Assembly (NCBI GenBank): GCA_028023455.1
Contig: JAQFVV010000508.1
Coordinates: forward strand, 156,001 to 220,000
Length of the DNA: 64,000 nucleotides
DNA from: Epiperipatus broadwayi
Taxonomy: Eukaryota; Onychophora; Udeonychophora; Euonychophora; Peripatidae
Direction: 5' to 3'
Part shown: positions 48,875 through 62,179 of the stretch, piece after piece
How positions within the stretch are numbered: position 1 is the first letter of the stretch
Layout: each line of letters starts with the position of its first letter
The notes under the pieces: generated by a model
What the model was told of the DNA's origin: nothing
Seen by the model: only the letters and a program-made list of their open reading frames with translations
Databases searched by the model: none
Translations under genes and position numbers: made by a program

Positions 48875-49292
48875 TTGTAACAATTAAGTTTGTACATCGC
48901 GTAACAGAATTCAGAATCCAAGCAAAAGAGTCCGAAGCTGACCAGACTAGGACTATGACATCCCAAGTCTGACCACAGTTCAACTCGTAAGCCAGTACTC
49001 CAAGACTCAAGACCCTATGAATGACCACCTTGGAATTACACATAGCATACTCCTTTATTCGTGGCCGACATAGGTCAGGGAGAAGCAATGAGACTCATAA
49101 TTAAATAACAAATTGATCGTATCTAACGAATAGTTAACTTAATAGAGACCTTTAATAATGCATATTCTATAACATAATAATAATGAGAATTGGATGGAAT
49201 ATCGAAACTGAGAGTGGACTAGGTAAGTTTAATTTCTTCAATAATAAGTTTTAACTAAAATATATATCACAAATTTTAAACATGTTACAATG
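48875..49292 (-). mobile_element. LTR-like end (possible solo LTR)
   Basis: On the minus strand the block starts TGTAACATG (49292) and ends GTTACAA at (TA)n (48875), so its ends are TG...CA-type inverted GTTACA/TGTAAC. It contains AATAAA near 49055 followed by a relatively G+C-rich stretch, as in an LTR with its poly(A) signal. I see no TATA box or target duplication, and no internal domain next to it. An 81-codon minus ORF inside is not treated as coding. Confidence 0.3.
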
Positions 49293-50616
49293 CACGCAGA
49301 CATTTAATGGCTGTAGAGTTTGGACAGATTCTTTGATAAGATTAATAAATAAATTTACATTTAAGTAAGATGAATGCAGCAGTTATTCATCTTACTGAAT
49401 TCATAAAAGCCATAGATTGCTTTGATGTGTTACAATTTGTATACAATTATTTTACGGATTTATATCTAATAAATGCACGCAGGCATTTAAATAAATAGCT
49501 TATCACTACACCATGTCTATAATGTAACATATGCAGACTCCTCTTAATGTGTGGTGAATACTAGTAATTAAACTAAACCTTGGGAAATACTTACGGTAGA
49601 TGTTCTCATCTGTTTATATTTATTTAGTTAGCCTAAAATGGGCTACAATAACTTAGATTGACCAGATTTTTAAGAATATTTCAGACAATTGCTGAAAGAA
49701 CTAAAATAGGGGGTAGAGTTGGCTGTTCTGGATATACTAATGCACTATAGCACCAACAATACAATAATAAAGTCGCTCTGCAGATGGATTGGTAGATCAA
49801 GGGTTTCTGCGACCAACGCTGGTACCTGGAAAACCAATCATCAAGCTGCATGAAAAGGGAACAAATAGTTCAGAAAGGTTGGGACTTACATGTTAACCTG
49901 GCCTTAAACTCAGGCTTCGTGACTGCTCTACTCTATGAGAGGATGATGTACTGGTTTAACCGAGGCTCCATCTTATTTATGTAAATATACATGGCAGCAA
50001 AATGAAAAAATATTAAAGTGAATGAATCACATCTGCCAAGCAAAGCATATTATAAAATTTAATATTCTATATGCAAGAACAATAGCTTATTAGCTTAATC
50101 AAATAGAAGCCAACTCTTAGGTAGCATGATAAAATATATGCTATAGATGGGAATAATTACAGATAATCTTTGCTGTTCCAGATCAATCTAATTTGTTATT
50201 GATCAAATGACAAGTATTTAAAAGAAGGTAAAGTATATTTGAAGGGGTTAATAAATAGCTTAAATAGCAAATATACTTATAAATATTTATCAAAGTTAGT
50301 CTATTTTTTAGTATTTACACATTGAACCTTACTAAAGCAAGCCACTTTGCAAAAATTTACAATCAAACAATTATCAAAAAAATATTAAATAATAACGAGC
50401 AAGTCATTACTATTTTCTTAAGAGGGTTTTGAAACAGCGCACAGAAATAAGATTATAAATAATTACATGAAGAGATTTTAATTAATCTCTTCTTGAAATA
50501 TTAAAATTTAGTATTCGCTGTTTCGATGCATCAGCATATCATAATAAATATAACAATATTAAAAACTATGTGATAAAAAAAATAACTAGAGACATGACTG
50601 CAGTGATAGTTTAAAG
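49293..50616. other. Unassigned region with a repeated word
   Basis: TGCACGCAGACATTTAA at about 49293 and TGCACGCAGGCATTTAA at about 49474 are diverged direct repeats, each preceded within ~50 bp by a GTTACAAT. No gene seen. Confidence 0.4.
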
Positions 50617-51134
50617 CAGTGTTCTTCAAACCCTGGTCCATGGCCCGGCGCCAGGCTGCAGAACTTTTCTGCAGGTCCACGTGCTAGACCAGCAGTAAAA
50701 AGTTTGTAATAATAAATAATAAGAGTTTAAACTTTTAATTAATATAGCCAATTTTTATTTATTTTTTCATCTCATTTTTACCCAATTAAAAAAAAAGAAA
50801 ACAGAATGAAAACAAAATCTAATCAATCAATCATAAATTAATTTGTTTTTCTAGTTATCACAGATGTTTATGGGGGGGGGGGGGTAGAAATAATTTTTTA
50901 TTACTTTTCTAAACAAAAGTTTTTTATTATATAAACTCCATATATATATAAAAACTTTATCTTATATATTTAACGTTGTTATTTTGATCAGTTATAACAA
51001 TTATGCTTATCTTTAAAAAAATTTATCTATAGACTTTTGTCGGTCTGTAAAATCTTATCCTTATTTTTGCTGGTCCTCGGAACCTTATCATTATTTTTAC
51101 CGGTATGCAGGTATGAAAAGGTTGAAGACCACTG
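50617..51134. mobile_element. Non-autonomous hAT-type DNA transposon (518 bp)
   Basis: Flanked by a perfect 8-bp direct duplication GTTTAAAG at 50609-50616 and 51135-51142. Ends are CAGTG-TTCTTCAA and, on the opposite strand, CAGTG-GTCTTCAA, the CAGTG..TTCAA-type termini and 8-bp duplication typical of hAT transposons. The internal part has no transposase; it holds a G11-13 run at about 50873 and AT-rich filler. Several sub-terminal words (GGTCC, GGTCCTCGG, CCGGTATGCAGG) are repeated in inverted or direct form, as hAT sub-terminal transposase sites often are. Confidence 0.9.
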
Positions 51135-51391
51135 GTTTAAAGTAGGAACATTAATTAATTTCTTAAGGAAGGAAATTTTAAAAGCAAGTGAATCATTTAC
51201 ACATTTTAAAACAATAAAAGAAAAGCTTTAACCTTAAAAATATATTGAGTGGTTAGTTAGCTAACTTGAGTTTAAAAGTAGTATGAAATTATAAAAAAAA
51301 TGTCCAGAAATGCAGTTTAAAGTGATTTACCAGTATTAGTAGGTGCTTGAGCTGAAGCTTGGTGAGTTTCCTGGACGGCTTGCGCATGCTC

Positions 51392-51520
51392 TTCTTTTAC
51401 GGGTGGTCTGTAAATATTATAGCAGCATTCTTCTTTTTTTTCAGTTAGATGGTAAATATTATAGTGACATTCTTCTTCTTTTCGGTTAAGTTGTAGATGT
51501 TATAGCAGCATTCTTGCTTA
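51392..51520. repeat. Minisatellite, period about 42 bp, about three units
   Basis: Units of the form GTAAATATTATAGCAGCATTC + TTCTT-rich + AGTTAGATG start at about 51410, 51452 and 51494; the tail of an earlier unit is visible at 51392. Confidence 0.7.
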
Positions 51521-52754
51521 TAAACGGTGTCGGATGGAAATGAGCCCGTCACCTCCTTATGGAGTGACAGCTAGGATGGCCAAACTAGCCGAACATCTCA
51601 GTTCAAAACTAAATTTGATTTTTAAATATAAATGCAATTTAAAATGGAGTCTCTTCTTAGTATATAGATCTCAGTCAGTCTCTCAGTATTATAGATCTCG
51701 CCAGTCTATCTTCCCGCTCAAAATATGGCCCATTTATATCTTTTCCTTATCAGTTTAACACCTTTAAGAAATTTTTCTTTGCTTCATGATTACATTTTTA
51801 ATTAATTTTGTTAACATACAATCTGATTCCAAATGAGATGATAAGTTTCTGAGGTGTTATAACTTTTTCCTTAATTCCGTTTTAATTAAATTCTAAAAAC
51901 ATGTAATTTTGATCTTAAATATTTGATAAAGTCTTAAAGTATTTCAGTTATAACTTTTATTGTTATTTTGTAATACTATTTTGCCATAAACGATTTTAAT
52001 CCAAAAATAACTTAAATGTTTATATCTGATGCAATTTCAATTAGCCAGATTTTAAAATGACTTTTTAACTTGACCAAAGGTAGGTGCGGTCACTAATTAA
52101 ATACTTGTTTATGACAAATCTGTTTCTAACCAACTTTCAATTCTAAGAAAAAATAACACTTAATTTTTAAAGAAGACTTCTCAGCACACTTGAAAGAAAA
52201 CCTTTTTAACATTTTTAAATAAACATTTTAAAATATTTTCATCTTCTAACATTTTAAATATATAACACATTTTAATGTTTTAAATCATGCCACCCTTATA
52301 TACATTACAAATACAGATTGGATTATATATCCACATACGAAATAAAATAATAAATTTATTAATAAATTGAACCTTATCATTATTTAACATAATAAAAGTA
52401 TTTTATTCAAATAAACGTGATATTATTAATAATACACTATAATTCTATCGAGCCTATCTAATTATAGTTCCCTTTCATATGTAAATATATAATGCTGTTC
52501 AGACAGCCATGACAGCAAATTGTAGTTTTATTTTACATATTATAGTTTAAATGAGATTCGAATCTAACACAGATGAGTGGGCTATTAGATTGATGATGAA
52601 ACAGCAAGGGATTAGATGGTTCCCGTTTCAATATATAGTAACCATATGTTTTGGCTCAATGATAGTAAGTTTTATTCAGTTATTGAGTATGTAAAATTTT
52701 AAATTTTACTCAGTAATAATTTAAATAAAATAATAGTTTTTACTTCACCTTTGA
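51521..52754. other. Unassigned AT-rich region
   Basis: No gene or repeat family recognised. The 74-codon ORF at 51534-51758 has mixed composition but no motif. Confidence 0.45.
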
Positions 52755-52884
52755 TTAGTAATTAAGTGAGATTGCACTTTACACAAAAAAGTGAAGCCTG
52801 TCTGGCTTAGCCATATAACTTTGTAATAAGATTTAGACAAGCTTCACTTTTTTGTGTAAAGCACAATCTCACTTAATTAGTGAT
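52755..52884. repeat. Hairpin element, ~49-bp arms, 30-bp loop
   Basis: Arms 52755-52803 and 52834-52884 pair with only a few mismatches (AAGTGAGATTG...GTGAAGC and its complement). MITE-like by size (130 bp). A transcribed hairpin is an alternative. Confidence 0.8.
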
Positions 52885-52936
52885 AATTTATTAATATATT
52901 GAAAATCAGTGTGCAAAAATCAGTTTTATATATATA

Positions 52937-53167
52937 TTGAAATGCTTGTTGGATTATAATTTTCCAATTAAGCAAAAACTTACCCATAAATATCTTGAAA
53001 GTGGTGATGACCTGGACTGTGGATATTTATCTAATAAACATTTGGTCAGAGGGTCTAGCAGAAGCTCCATTTCAGATAATATTTTAACAGTATTAAACCA
53101 ATTTGGAAGTATGAAAATATTTAATACTTTATTATTAATATTATTATTAAACAGTAATTTAAAATAA
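52937..53167 (+). CDS. Exon-like open frame, no start codon, unknown
   Basis: 76 codons open after (TA)n. The only near-start codon is TTG at 52937. The first ~60 residues (KLTHKYLESGDDLDCGYLS, SSRSSISDNILTVLNQFG) have balanced, protein-like composition, unlike the surrounding I/Y/K/N-rich frames; the end is low-complexity. It may be a piece of an exon or of an old transposon ORF. No domain recognised. Confidence 0.2.
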   Translation: MKCLLDYNFPIKQKLTHKYLESGDDLDCGYLSNKHLVRGSSRSSISDNILTVLNQFGSMKIFNTLLLILLLNSNLK

Positions 53168-54670
53168 ACAACAAAAACAATGTATAATTCTTCTAAATTT
53201 TCTTTATAAACAATCTTTAAATATATTATATTTTAATTGAAATTGAAATATAACAGTATATATTTTTTTTCACTAGAGGGATAAAAATATTAATTTATTC
53301 ACAGTTTACAGTCATTGGATCATTTAGAACAAATCATGCATTGCAACACAAGGAATAAATACTATAACAAGTTTGTAGAGGGGTCTACTAAGAGAAGAAA
53401 ATTGGAACAAGACTTCAACTCTCCACTTATAAAATAAAAAAGGAATAAGCTGAAAACTAATAACCTTAAGAATTAATTTGAACAAAATTTCATGATTATG
53501 TGGAATTAAACAGGATGGAGAAGAAACTTTATATCTCTATATTATTTTGACACTGTTTTTCATCAATCTTATGATTCTAATATGCCTACTGGAATAGCTA
53601 GAATGACTGCTATTTGGATCATTATTTGCCTCAACATATACTGTATCAAATGAAGAACAATCCCAGAAAACATAAAAAAATTTATGTTATTTATACTAAC
53701 CAATTGGCAGATTTAATAATAACATGAAAATTATTTAGATTGAAAAGAAAAAGATTAAAGTGTTTTGATTTTCATGCCACCCTTAAGCATAAAGCAGAAA
53801 ATATGTTTGTTTATAAATTATCATCTCTATAAAATTAATTCAAAATAATTTTGAAGGAAAGTTTCAAGAGATATAATAAACAAACCAAAAAGTCATTTGT
53901 AAATCATATAAAATTTATTCAATTTAAAAAGAAAAATGCATGATTTCATTTCTTGTTTTCATTAGGGAAGAAAACTCATCTTCCAGGTTACTTTAGCACC
54001 AAGTTGCTTTATTATAGAAAATGAAAAGTTACAGATTAATTATAAATGCCTAGAATGTCATATTTATAATTGAATAAATTTTTCTTAGTATAACTAAACA
54101 CATCTTAATTTACTGATAGAAAGGAAGTGAAATAAGTATTTATTTGTTTTTATCCTTATTGAATAACTTGTAAAGTAATAATATTTTAAACTGTTTTAAA
54201 ATCACTCAGATCATTTAAAATTATGACAGATTTCTTTGTGGATAGAAAAACAAATAAACAAATCAATAAATAATTTTAAACCTATTTTAATTGTCTTACA
54301 CTCAAAAATATTTAAATATTGTCTCACTATGCTGACATCAGTACATAAACCAATAAATGATTTTTATTGCCTTTGGAAAAATGTTTAAATGTTGTCTCAT
54401 TATACTGACATTGATAATAACAATCAAAATATATATCTGCATTACTTAGGAATATTTGCTTATAATATCCATTTTCTTGTCATTTTTGCTCATAAGAAAA
54501 GATCAAATGTTGACTAATAAGATAAAATCTAATGGGAGAAAATGTTCATTAATTTTTGTTACTTGTTTAATATTGTAATATGTTTTTTTTATTTCATATA
54601 TTATTCAAGGATTATTTTTTTACATATATTTATCATGGTATAAAATATACTTAGTAGGGATGTAGAGATG

Positions 54671-54717
<47 letters not shown>

Positions 54718-54725
54718 TTTATACA

Positions 54726-54767
<42 letters not shown>

Positions 54768-57700
54768 TTTATTACACATATTTTTGCTATTTTCCCAATT
54801 AAGGAAAACAATATTAAATATAATTTATCTGGGAAGAAAGATAAATATTTATCTCTCACACTGCTAAAACAGATGTTAATATTATCTTGAAGGGTGAACA
54901 AGCAGTCCCAAACTTGTCAAAATTATACACATAGTGACACAATTGTTTTTATTATATAAAATAATTAATAAGCATTTTTATTTCTTAATTTTGCCCATGA
55001 TTGAATGTCCACTTTAAAAAGAAAATATAGGTTGATCTTCATTGTTTATGTGTGCATGGCTTGCTATAACAAAAGAATAATAATTATTTTAAGATAATTA
55101 ATGGTCATTTTACTTTTATGTTGGCAGTTTGTTTATAAAACAATAGTTTCTGCATTGTGAAATGGAATATTTAGTTTTCCACTTTATTACTAGTGTTGTT
55201 TTAAATTGCTACTGTATTGATCAGGATTTGTGACAGCTTTTAGCTGATGAGTTTGTGCCACATATAATGGCATCAAATATAATAATATTAATATTGTGCA
55301 AGGGCTGATGGAGAATCCCACAATGCTGTTTAAATGAAAGGATGATATTGTCAAGGCTGATTAATAGTTAGTGCTCAGTTAGCATAGTTAATTCTAAAAG
55401 AGGATGATCCCCATGGCCTGAATTCTATTTTCCCATGACAAGACACTGCACACACTTTTATACATATGAAGGTATTGGAATTGGCCATATTATTATACAA
55501 CTATTATGTTGTTTTATAGAGCCTTCTGTTATTGTTAGATCCCTCATGAAGTTATATTGTTAGTTTTTCACTGTGTATGGTGAGGTTTAGTATTTCAAAA
55601 TCAAATAGCAAGGATAATATAAAGTTAGATTAAGGGACAGTGGTCTATCTATAGTGGTTGTCTAATTGGAATAGTGTCTTTATGATGTTGTGTAATTTTT
55701 ATCAGTTTATAAACAAACAAACCAAAAACATACTAATGTTTGTAGAACTTCTATATAAAAGAGCAAGGATGTACATGGACAATGTGGATTTGTCTTCATC
55801 AAGTAGTGATTCTCCGATGAATCAGTAAGATCAGTTAACTAATAAATGATTAGGTTGTGGACATAAGCAATGTTTTGGTATCATGCGTACATTTTACTTA
55901 TGATGTCTGTCCCACATTAATACAATTTTTATAGTAAATGATATTAAATTACTAATTGTACTGAATATGATAATTGCCCTTATTATATTCTAATAAATCA
56001 AATGGCTACAGTTTAATATACTAAATCATAACTTAGAGTTTTTACATTTAAAAAGTTGTGTATATCCCAAAGACCTAAATTCATTTAGTTTTATAATTTA
56101 AATGCTAAGTTAGCTTAAATAAAGTAACTACCTTATTCAATAAGATAGAATAATAGTACAAATATAGCGAATAATAATAGTGATACTATGAATATCACTA
56201 TATTAGTTTGTCATTACTTACTACGTGTATAGCCAATGGGATATCAATTAATCTCCATCCCTGATTTTAGTTAATGGATTTATCTTATTTCATGCAATGT
56301 GTCTGAAATAAAGTTGTAAATAATGTAAATAAATATTCTTGTGTTAAAAATTTATTTAGTTGTCAGTTGTCTTATTGCTAATCAACACACACACATTATT
56401 ATTGTTATTGCTATCGACATATCCTATGATTGTATGGAAATCATCATCGATCAATATAGTATAAGTCACTATATATTGGTATATCAGCATAATTTTGTTA
56501 AGCCCTATAATTTAGGAGTATATCATCACTTAATAATGAAAATATTATTAACCTAGATTGTATATTGTTTTAAATGGTATACTAAAAGATTAAACACTTA
56601 ATATTGGTTTAATCAGTTATTTGAACCCACAGATCTGTCATTCACTAATCTTGATCACATTGTTAATATCTATTTGAGAAAAAGAAATGAGTAAATTATT
56701 GTGTTCAGCTATGAAAAAATTATTCCTACTTATTGAAGCTTAAAGTTTATCATAGTTAGAGAATTTATAAAGTTTCTTTGAAATTACTAAATATTGTTTG
56801 TTAATTCGATTTTCTATCAAGAGCCATTTCGTGTGTTATATTTGGGTAGTGGCAAAATCCCTTTCCCTGATCCAAGTATATCTTGTATAACAACCTTTAA
56901 ATTATGTGAACCCTGAGAAGAATAAATTATAATAATTTGCAATGTGGAATCTGAGTTTATGGTAAATTTTATATTTAGTTATTTATTGCAATTGGATTGG
57001 AGTTATGTTACATTCACTATTTTATAAAAGTCAACCAAACATTAAAATAGAAATTGCTTCTTTTGTCTGAAATATATAGATTGTTTTGACTTTGTGGTGA
57101 ATATTCTGGTTTTGTTAAGTTTGGAATCCATATTTGATTTAGTTGTCTCATTATCATTTACTTCAATATCAAATTTAGAGTTCTGGACATCATCTTTCAT
57201 TATCATCATTCTTCTCATCTGTCATTTCAATTTTTCTTTATTCTTTTTTCTTTCTAATTCATTATCCTAATTAATTCACCATTCATTAGCTCTTATTCTA
57301 TTATCATCCTAATCATCCATTATTCTGATATATATTCATTCTTTTCTATTCATTCTCAGACTCATTTCAATTTATTAGTAAATTATTACTTATTTTCATC
57401 ATCCATTTAGTCATCTACATCCTAATTTACTTATTGCCTAATTTATATTTTTAATTTCATATTCATTCCATCGATCTAATTATTTATTTATTGGTCTGAC
57501 AAATATTAAGTTTATTTCATAACCTTTTGTTTGTTAGCTTGTTTGTGGGTATTGAAGCCAGTTTGACCAAAAGTTATTAATCACCTTGTAATATTCTCTA
57601 AGTTTATAGTTTCATGTGAGCTTATTCAATAAAGAAATTGTCTCTTTAGTTTAACATTTATTTTTAGGTGTATAGTTTAGATTAGTTGTAGCTAGGAGGG

Positions 57701-57840
57701 TTACAGATGAATATATGGTTCCTAAACATGTAATTTGACTAGCTGGATGAGTATGATAGGTTGCATAGGAGGATTTAGTCACCCTAAAAATGTGTGGCAT
57801 GATTCATTTATGACTAGTTTGATTAGTAGATAGGTTGCAA
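53168..57840. other. AT-rich region with no recognised gene
   Basis: Contains (TA)n at 54676-54712 and 54729-54758 with a short (AC)n. No domain or RNA gene seen. Region 57180-57480 is enriched in ATCATT/CATT-type words. Confidence 0.5.
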
Positions 57841-59436
57841 TATATATATATATATATTATAGTATACCCGTTATATTTTATATCGCCATTGTACGCTTCT
57901 ACCCGTAGCTTCGAGTGAGGATATTTGTGAGCATGGTCTGATTCCATCTCACGCGCCAATCTTACACATGGATAAGAATTATCTCATCGAAAACATAAAT
58001 AAGGGTTCAGGTATATATATATATACCTCCGTTTATGGTAGCGCATCCGTACCTGCTCAATCTCAGGGTTTGGGGACTATAGACTAACTAGAGAACAAAG
58101 CTAAACACTACCCAACTAAGTCTTATGTGTCTATCTATTCTGTCTGATAAGTTATCCGTTATAAATCTAATAACCCAACCCGAATGTTATCATACAATTT
58201 ACTCTATTTATTACCATACTTAATACCGATAGAATCTCATTTATACACGCATATAAATATATCAATATTCAAGCGCACAGCCCATTTACCCTGATACACA
58301 CATATATAATTCATATACACATCAAAATAGTGCAATTATACATCAGAGCTGTTTATTTAAAGTTGTTATTTTATTTAATTTAAAAGAGATTTATTATAGC
58401 AATTAATATTGAGGTAACACTAGTTTCTTTACCAAGATGCATTCATTGAACATATATTTAGCGTAAACGTCAATTACCTTAAGTACCGTCGACCGTTCAC
58501 ACGGTCAAAGATAAGTCCGCATTTATAATTCTCCACGACTACTGGTCTGTTGATATAACGGATGGCAAAAATTTCCAATATGGTATATCGAATAGCTTAT
58601 TTTGGAGGTGGAGTAGATGATTCACTCACTTTATGAAAGGGTCCCATTTCATAGATCTTTTGTCACCATTACACTTGATGAACAAGAACTCTTTTGTATA
58701 GCGAAGTTCGTAGGTCCACTTCAGATGGGTTCCACAACAACTGTCCACTGGATCGGTTAATGAAACTAGCGCTATGGAATTTCCCCAACATTTTGGGTGA
58801 GAAATATTAATAAACTTCTTAAGAAAATTTTATACGTCCACACACTCCGTAGTCCAAGCCGCGTTTTTTTTTCTTTTTTTTTTTTTCCTTTTTTCCTCTC
58901 GAGCCCACAAAAAAGTTCTTTTGTTTTCACTCTTTAACTTTGTACAATTTTCTTCCAATATCCCTATGCCACTGTCCCATTTTTCTATTGTTTTCCAAAG
59001 ATACCCACCTGACCCGTTTTTGGACTTCTTGATGCCAGTTATTACTAAACTGCCTACAGCAACTGATTTATTTCTATTTCTATCTTCATATATTCAAAAG
59101 ATTAATTAGCAAAAGAAAACACGTGTTACCGACAATATTATTAACCAGACTTAAAGAAAAATTTTAACGGATAAAATATATACGAATAATCAACTACAAC
59201 TTATACAGCTCCGTATATAATTGCTTGGAACCATCACCGTTAATACACACACACCTTTTTATACTCACATATACAAATATATTTATATAAGCATACCCAC
59301 CTAACATTCCCACTATTTGTAACAGGGTTCGAATGACTATTTACATATATATCTTTTCGTATATAGTCGCTCAACATTAACACTCGCAATTAGTAATATA
59401 TTACATACGCTTGTATTTGAACCCCGTTTGTTACAA
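57841..59436. mobile_element. Candidate element between two (TA)n tracts
   Basis: Left flank GTTGCAA(TA)n (57834-57860), right end GTTACAA(TA)n (59430-59450) then GTTGTAAG. The interior is richer in G+C than its surroundings at 57880-58120 and 58480-58870, with abrupt change at the TA tracts. A further palindrome AGGT(TA)nACCT lies near 58010-58027. No coding domain seen, so the type of element is unknown. Confidence 0.35.
59318..59435. repeat. 118-bp unit with inverted TGTAACA...GGGTTC ends
   Basis: Starts TGTAACAGGGTTCGAAT and ends TTTGAACCCCGTTTGTTACA, an imperfect inverted repeat of about 17 bp with a 4-base gap. GGGTTCGAAT also resembles a tRNA B box. It forms the right end of 57841-59436 and could be a very short LTR or a foldback terminus. 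Confidence 0.45.
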
Positions 59437-60242
59437 TATATATATATATGTTGTAAGAGATGGTTTACAACTAGCTTATACAAACCTGTCCCAATTTCTT
59501 CTTCAATATCTGAATTCAAAACCAGAGATAAGAAAAATAAATATCTTACATACTTGATTATATAAATGTAATATATACCTTCATAAACATACATAGACAC
59601 TGATATGTTTGAGAGATTAATGTTTTTTTTAAATTTATCATGAGTAAGTAAATAAATCGTTTGTTTAAAAATGTGTGTGTATATATATATGTAGATAAGC
59701 ATATACATAGAAAATAATATGTTTGTTTATTGGTAGAAATTAATTGTTTTCCTATTTTTTTATTCATTTAATTTTATTAATTAAAAAAAATACTAATTGA
59801 CTGACATGGACAGACATAAAGATTAGATTTATATGAGGTCAAAATTTTTAATAAATGGTCAAATTTGAAATAATAAATATTATATTTTACAATGTGATTT
59901 TTTTTATTTTCAAGTTGCAATAATATGGTTTTTTTTAATAGTCACGTGATGAAAGAGAGCTTCACTTTACAATTAAAAAAAAAAAAACAGACGATCATAG
60001 ACATCTGGAAAAACAGACAGCAAAGAAAGTAAAGTTTTTATTTCTTCTGAAAAAGAAGAAAATAATTGTTTTGGCAGGTAAAGGAAAATTGTTTGTAGTT
60101 TCCAGAAGTTAGACTTTAATTTAAAATGAATAATAATGAACTAGTGGATTAAGTTCTTCTACAAGTTAAATTCGATTATAATAGTATTAATGCAAAGGAA
60201 ATCTGAAACCATTAAAAAAAGTAACTGTTCTTTTTTAAAAGC

Positions 60243-60244
<2 letters not shown>
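59437..60244. other. AT-rich spacer, no gene recognised
   Basis: Y/I-rich minus-strand frames here come from TA and CA microsatellites; no motif seen. Confidence 0.5.

Positions 60245-60300
<56 letters not shown>
60245..60300. repeat. (TA)n microsatellite
   Basis: About 28 TA units. Confidence 0.95.
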
Positions 60301-60301
<1 letters not shown>

Positions 60302-60909
60302 CAAGCTAAGTTATAAATATACATTATAATACAGGAAACAGTATTATATATTCGGGGTAGAAAATTAAAAGCTGTGGGACGTTTCTAACTAAATTGTACA
60401 TCACTGCTTGATTATGAAATTATAACATCTGTCATCAATATGTCTATTTTGGAAATGCTGGTGCACTACCATTATTCCATGGATACATCCGATGAGGAAA
60501 GCTATTTCATATATATATAAATAACAACAATAAAGTTGGTGAAATGGAACTTTGCCATTGATATTGACATTATTCTTTTATTGACTGAATGCTTGCTTTA
60601 CTCAAGCGAAATCATACACTTAATTCAGGTGATGATTATATATATATTTTTTACTTTTGTAAGTTTTTTTATTTAAAAGTTTATGTATTGTTTTTTTTAT
60701 TGTATGTTTAAAATGTGTTTTTCCAAATTCAATTTTTCAAATTCAAACAGCTACAACTTAAAAGTGAACCAATGTAAATTTACAAAAGAATCCTCTTTAA
60801 TTAATGTAGATAGAGATATATGTATATAATTTTTAAATAAAGTAAATTTTTAGATTCCTCTAGAAGTCAAAAGTAATCCATCCAGGTGGCCTTTTTTCAA
60901 GTAAGATTT

Positions 60910-60920
60910 ATATATATATA

Positions 60921-61003
<83 letters not shown>

Positions 61004-61029
61004 ATATATATATATATATATATATATAT
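60910..61029. repeat. (TA)n(TC)n(TA)n compound microsatellite
   Basis: Short TA, then TC units at about 60921-60953, then two TA blocks separated by TCAA. Confidence 0.9.
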
Positions 61030-61318
61030 TGAGGGTAAGACTTTAAGACAACAAGACCAGATAGATAATGTGCTAATCAATTTTACTAATATTTACTGGT
61101 AATTTATTTATTCTGAATATATAATTAATCCTTCTGAATAAATGGTCTTTAGCTGTCATTAATTTCTATCATAACTTTAACCTACATATAGATAAATGAG
61201 AGTAGGCATTTATAGTGATAATACATTTACCCTAGCTTATAAATATTGTAATAATTATTCTAATGGGGTAATTTTATAATTAATAAATTTTAGTGTGATT
61301 TTTTTTATTTTGTGTTAT

Positions 61319-61426
<108 letters not shown>

Positions 61427-61814
61427 GAATTACAGAATATAATGTTGTACATAATATAAGTCAAATTATTATGTTTTGTTTTCTTATATGAAGTCACCAA
61501 GATGATAAGGAAACCATTTTTTGATATCTAAATATTAATCTTTTATTATTTTTTGTTTGTAAATATTTATATTCTTCATATATGTTGTTAATAAATTACT
61601 TGTTTAAATCAATCTGATCTCTGTTTGGTCATCTCCAACACTACTGTGCATTAACACCATTAGATGTTGATCATCATCATTGCATTATAAATGTACACTA
61701 CTATAGCTTTGATGATCATCGTAACATTATGTGTTGCTTTTATAAATAATTGATCATCATCAATATTTTCCTATATCTGGGCTTATATATAGATAGGCAG
61801 ATTTAGATTACAAT

Positions 61815-61930
61815 TGAGTAGTTTTATCCCTGAAGAGAGCTGATTGTAAGAACTCCCTGAGTTCGAATTCTGTGGTGTAATGGGGCTTAGAAAAGAGATG
61901 TATAAATATGCGCTCTTCTAGGTTACATTG
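61815..61930 (+). repeat. SINE-like segment, copy b
   Basis: GAGTTCGAATTC near 61862 resembles a tRNA B box, followed by TGTAATGGGGCTTAG, as in 24100-24240. The two resemble each other mainly downstream of the box. Confidence 0.35.
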
Positions 61931-62179
61931 AACATTTTAAAGTAGATTATGGGATAGTATATTGAAAGTAGATATGACTTGGAACTGGGCATTTCTTGGT
62001 GACATCTGTAGCATCCTATTTGAAAACTCAGGTCTGATAGTAGTGAGATGCGCTCCCTTCATTATCTGTCATTGCTAATTCTGAAACATCTGACAAACCT
62101 AAATGTGTTGTCGAATCACAAAGTTATGATATGACTTGTTGTAGTAGGTTGACACATTTCATCCAAGTTATCCAATTAC

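Noticed and set aside
48843-49088. 81-codon minus-strand ORF
   Set aside because: Lies inside an LTR-like block and runs into (TA)n; no recognised domain.
51037-51231. 64-codon ORF
   Set aside because: Crosses the right end of the hAT element and its target duplication, so it is a chance frame.
55230-55265. Hammerhead ribozyme suggested by CTGATGAG at 55242
   Set aside because: No GAAA box or paired stem II in the following bases.
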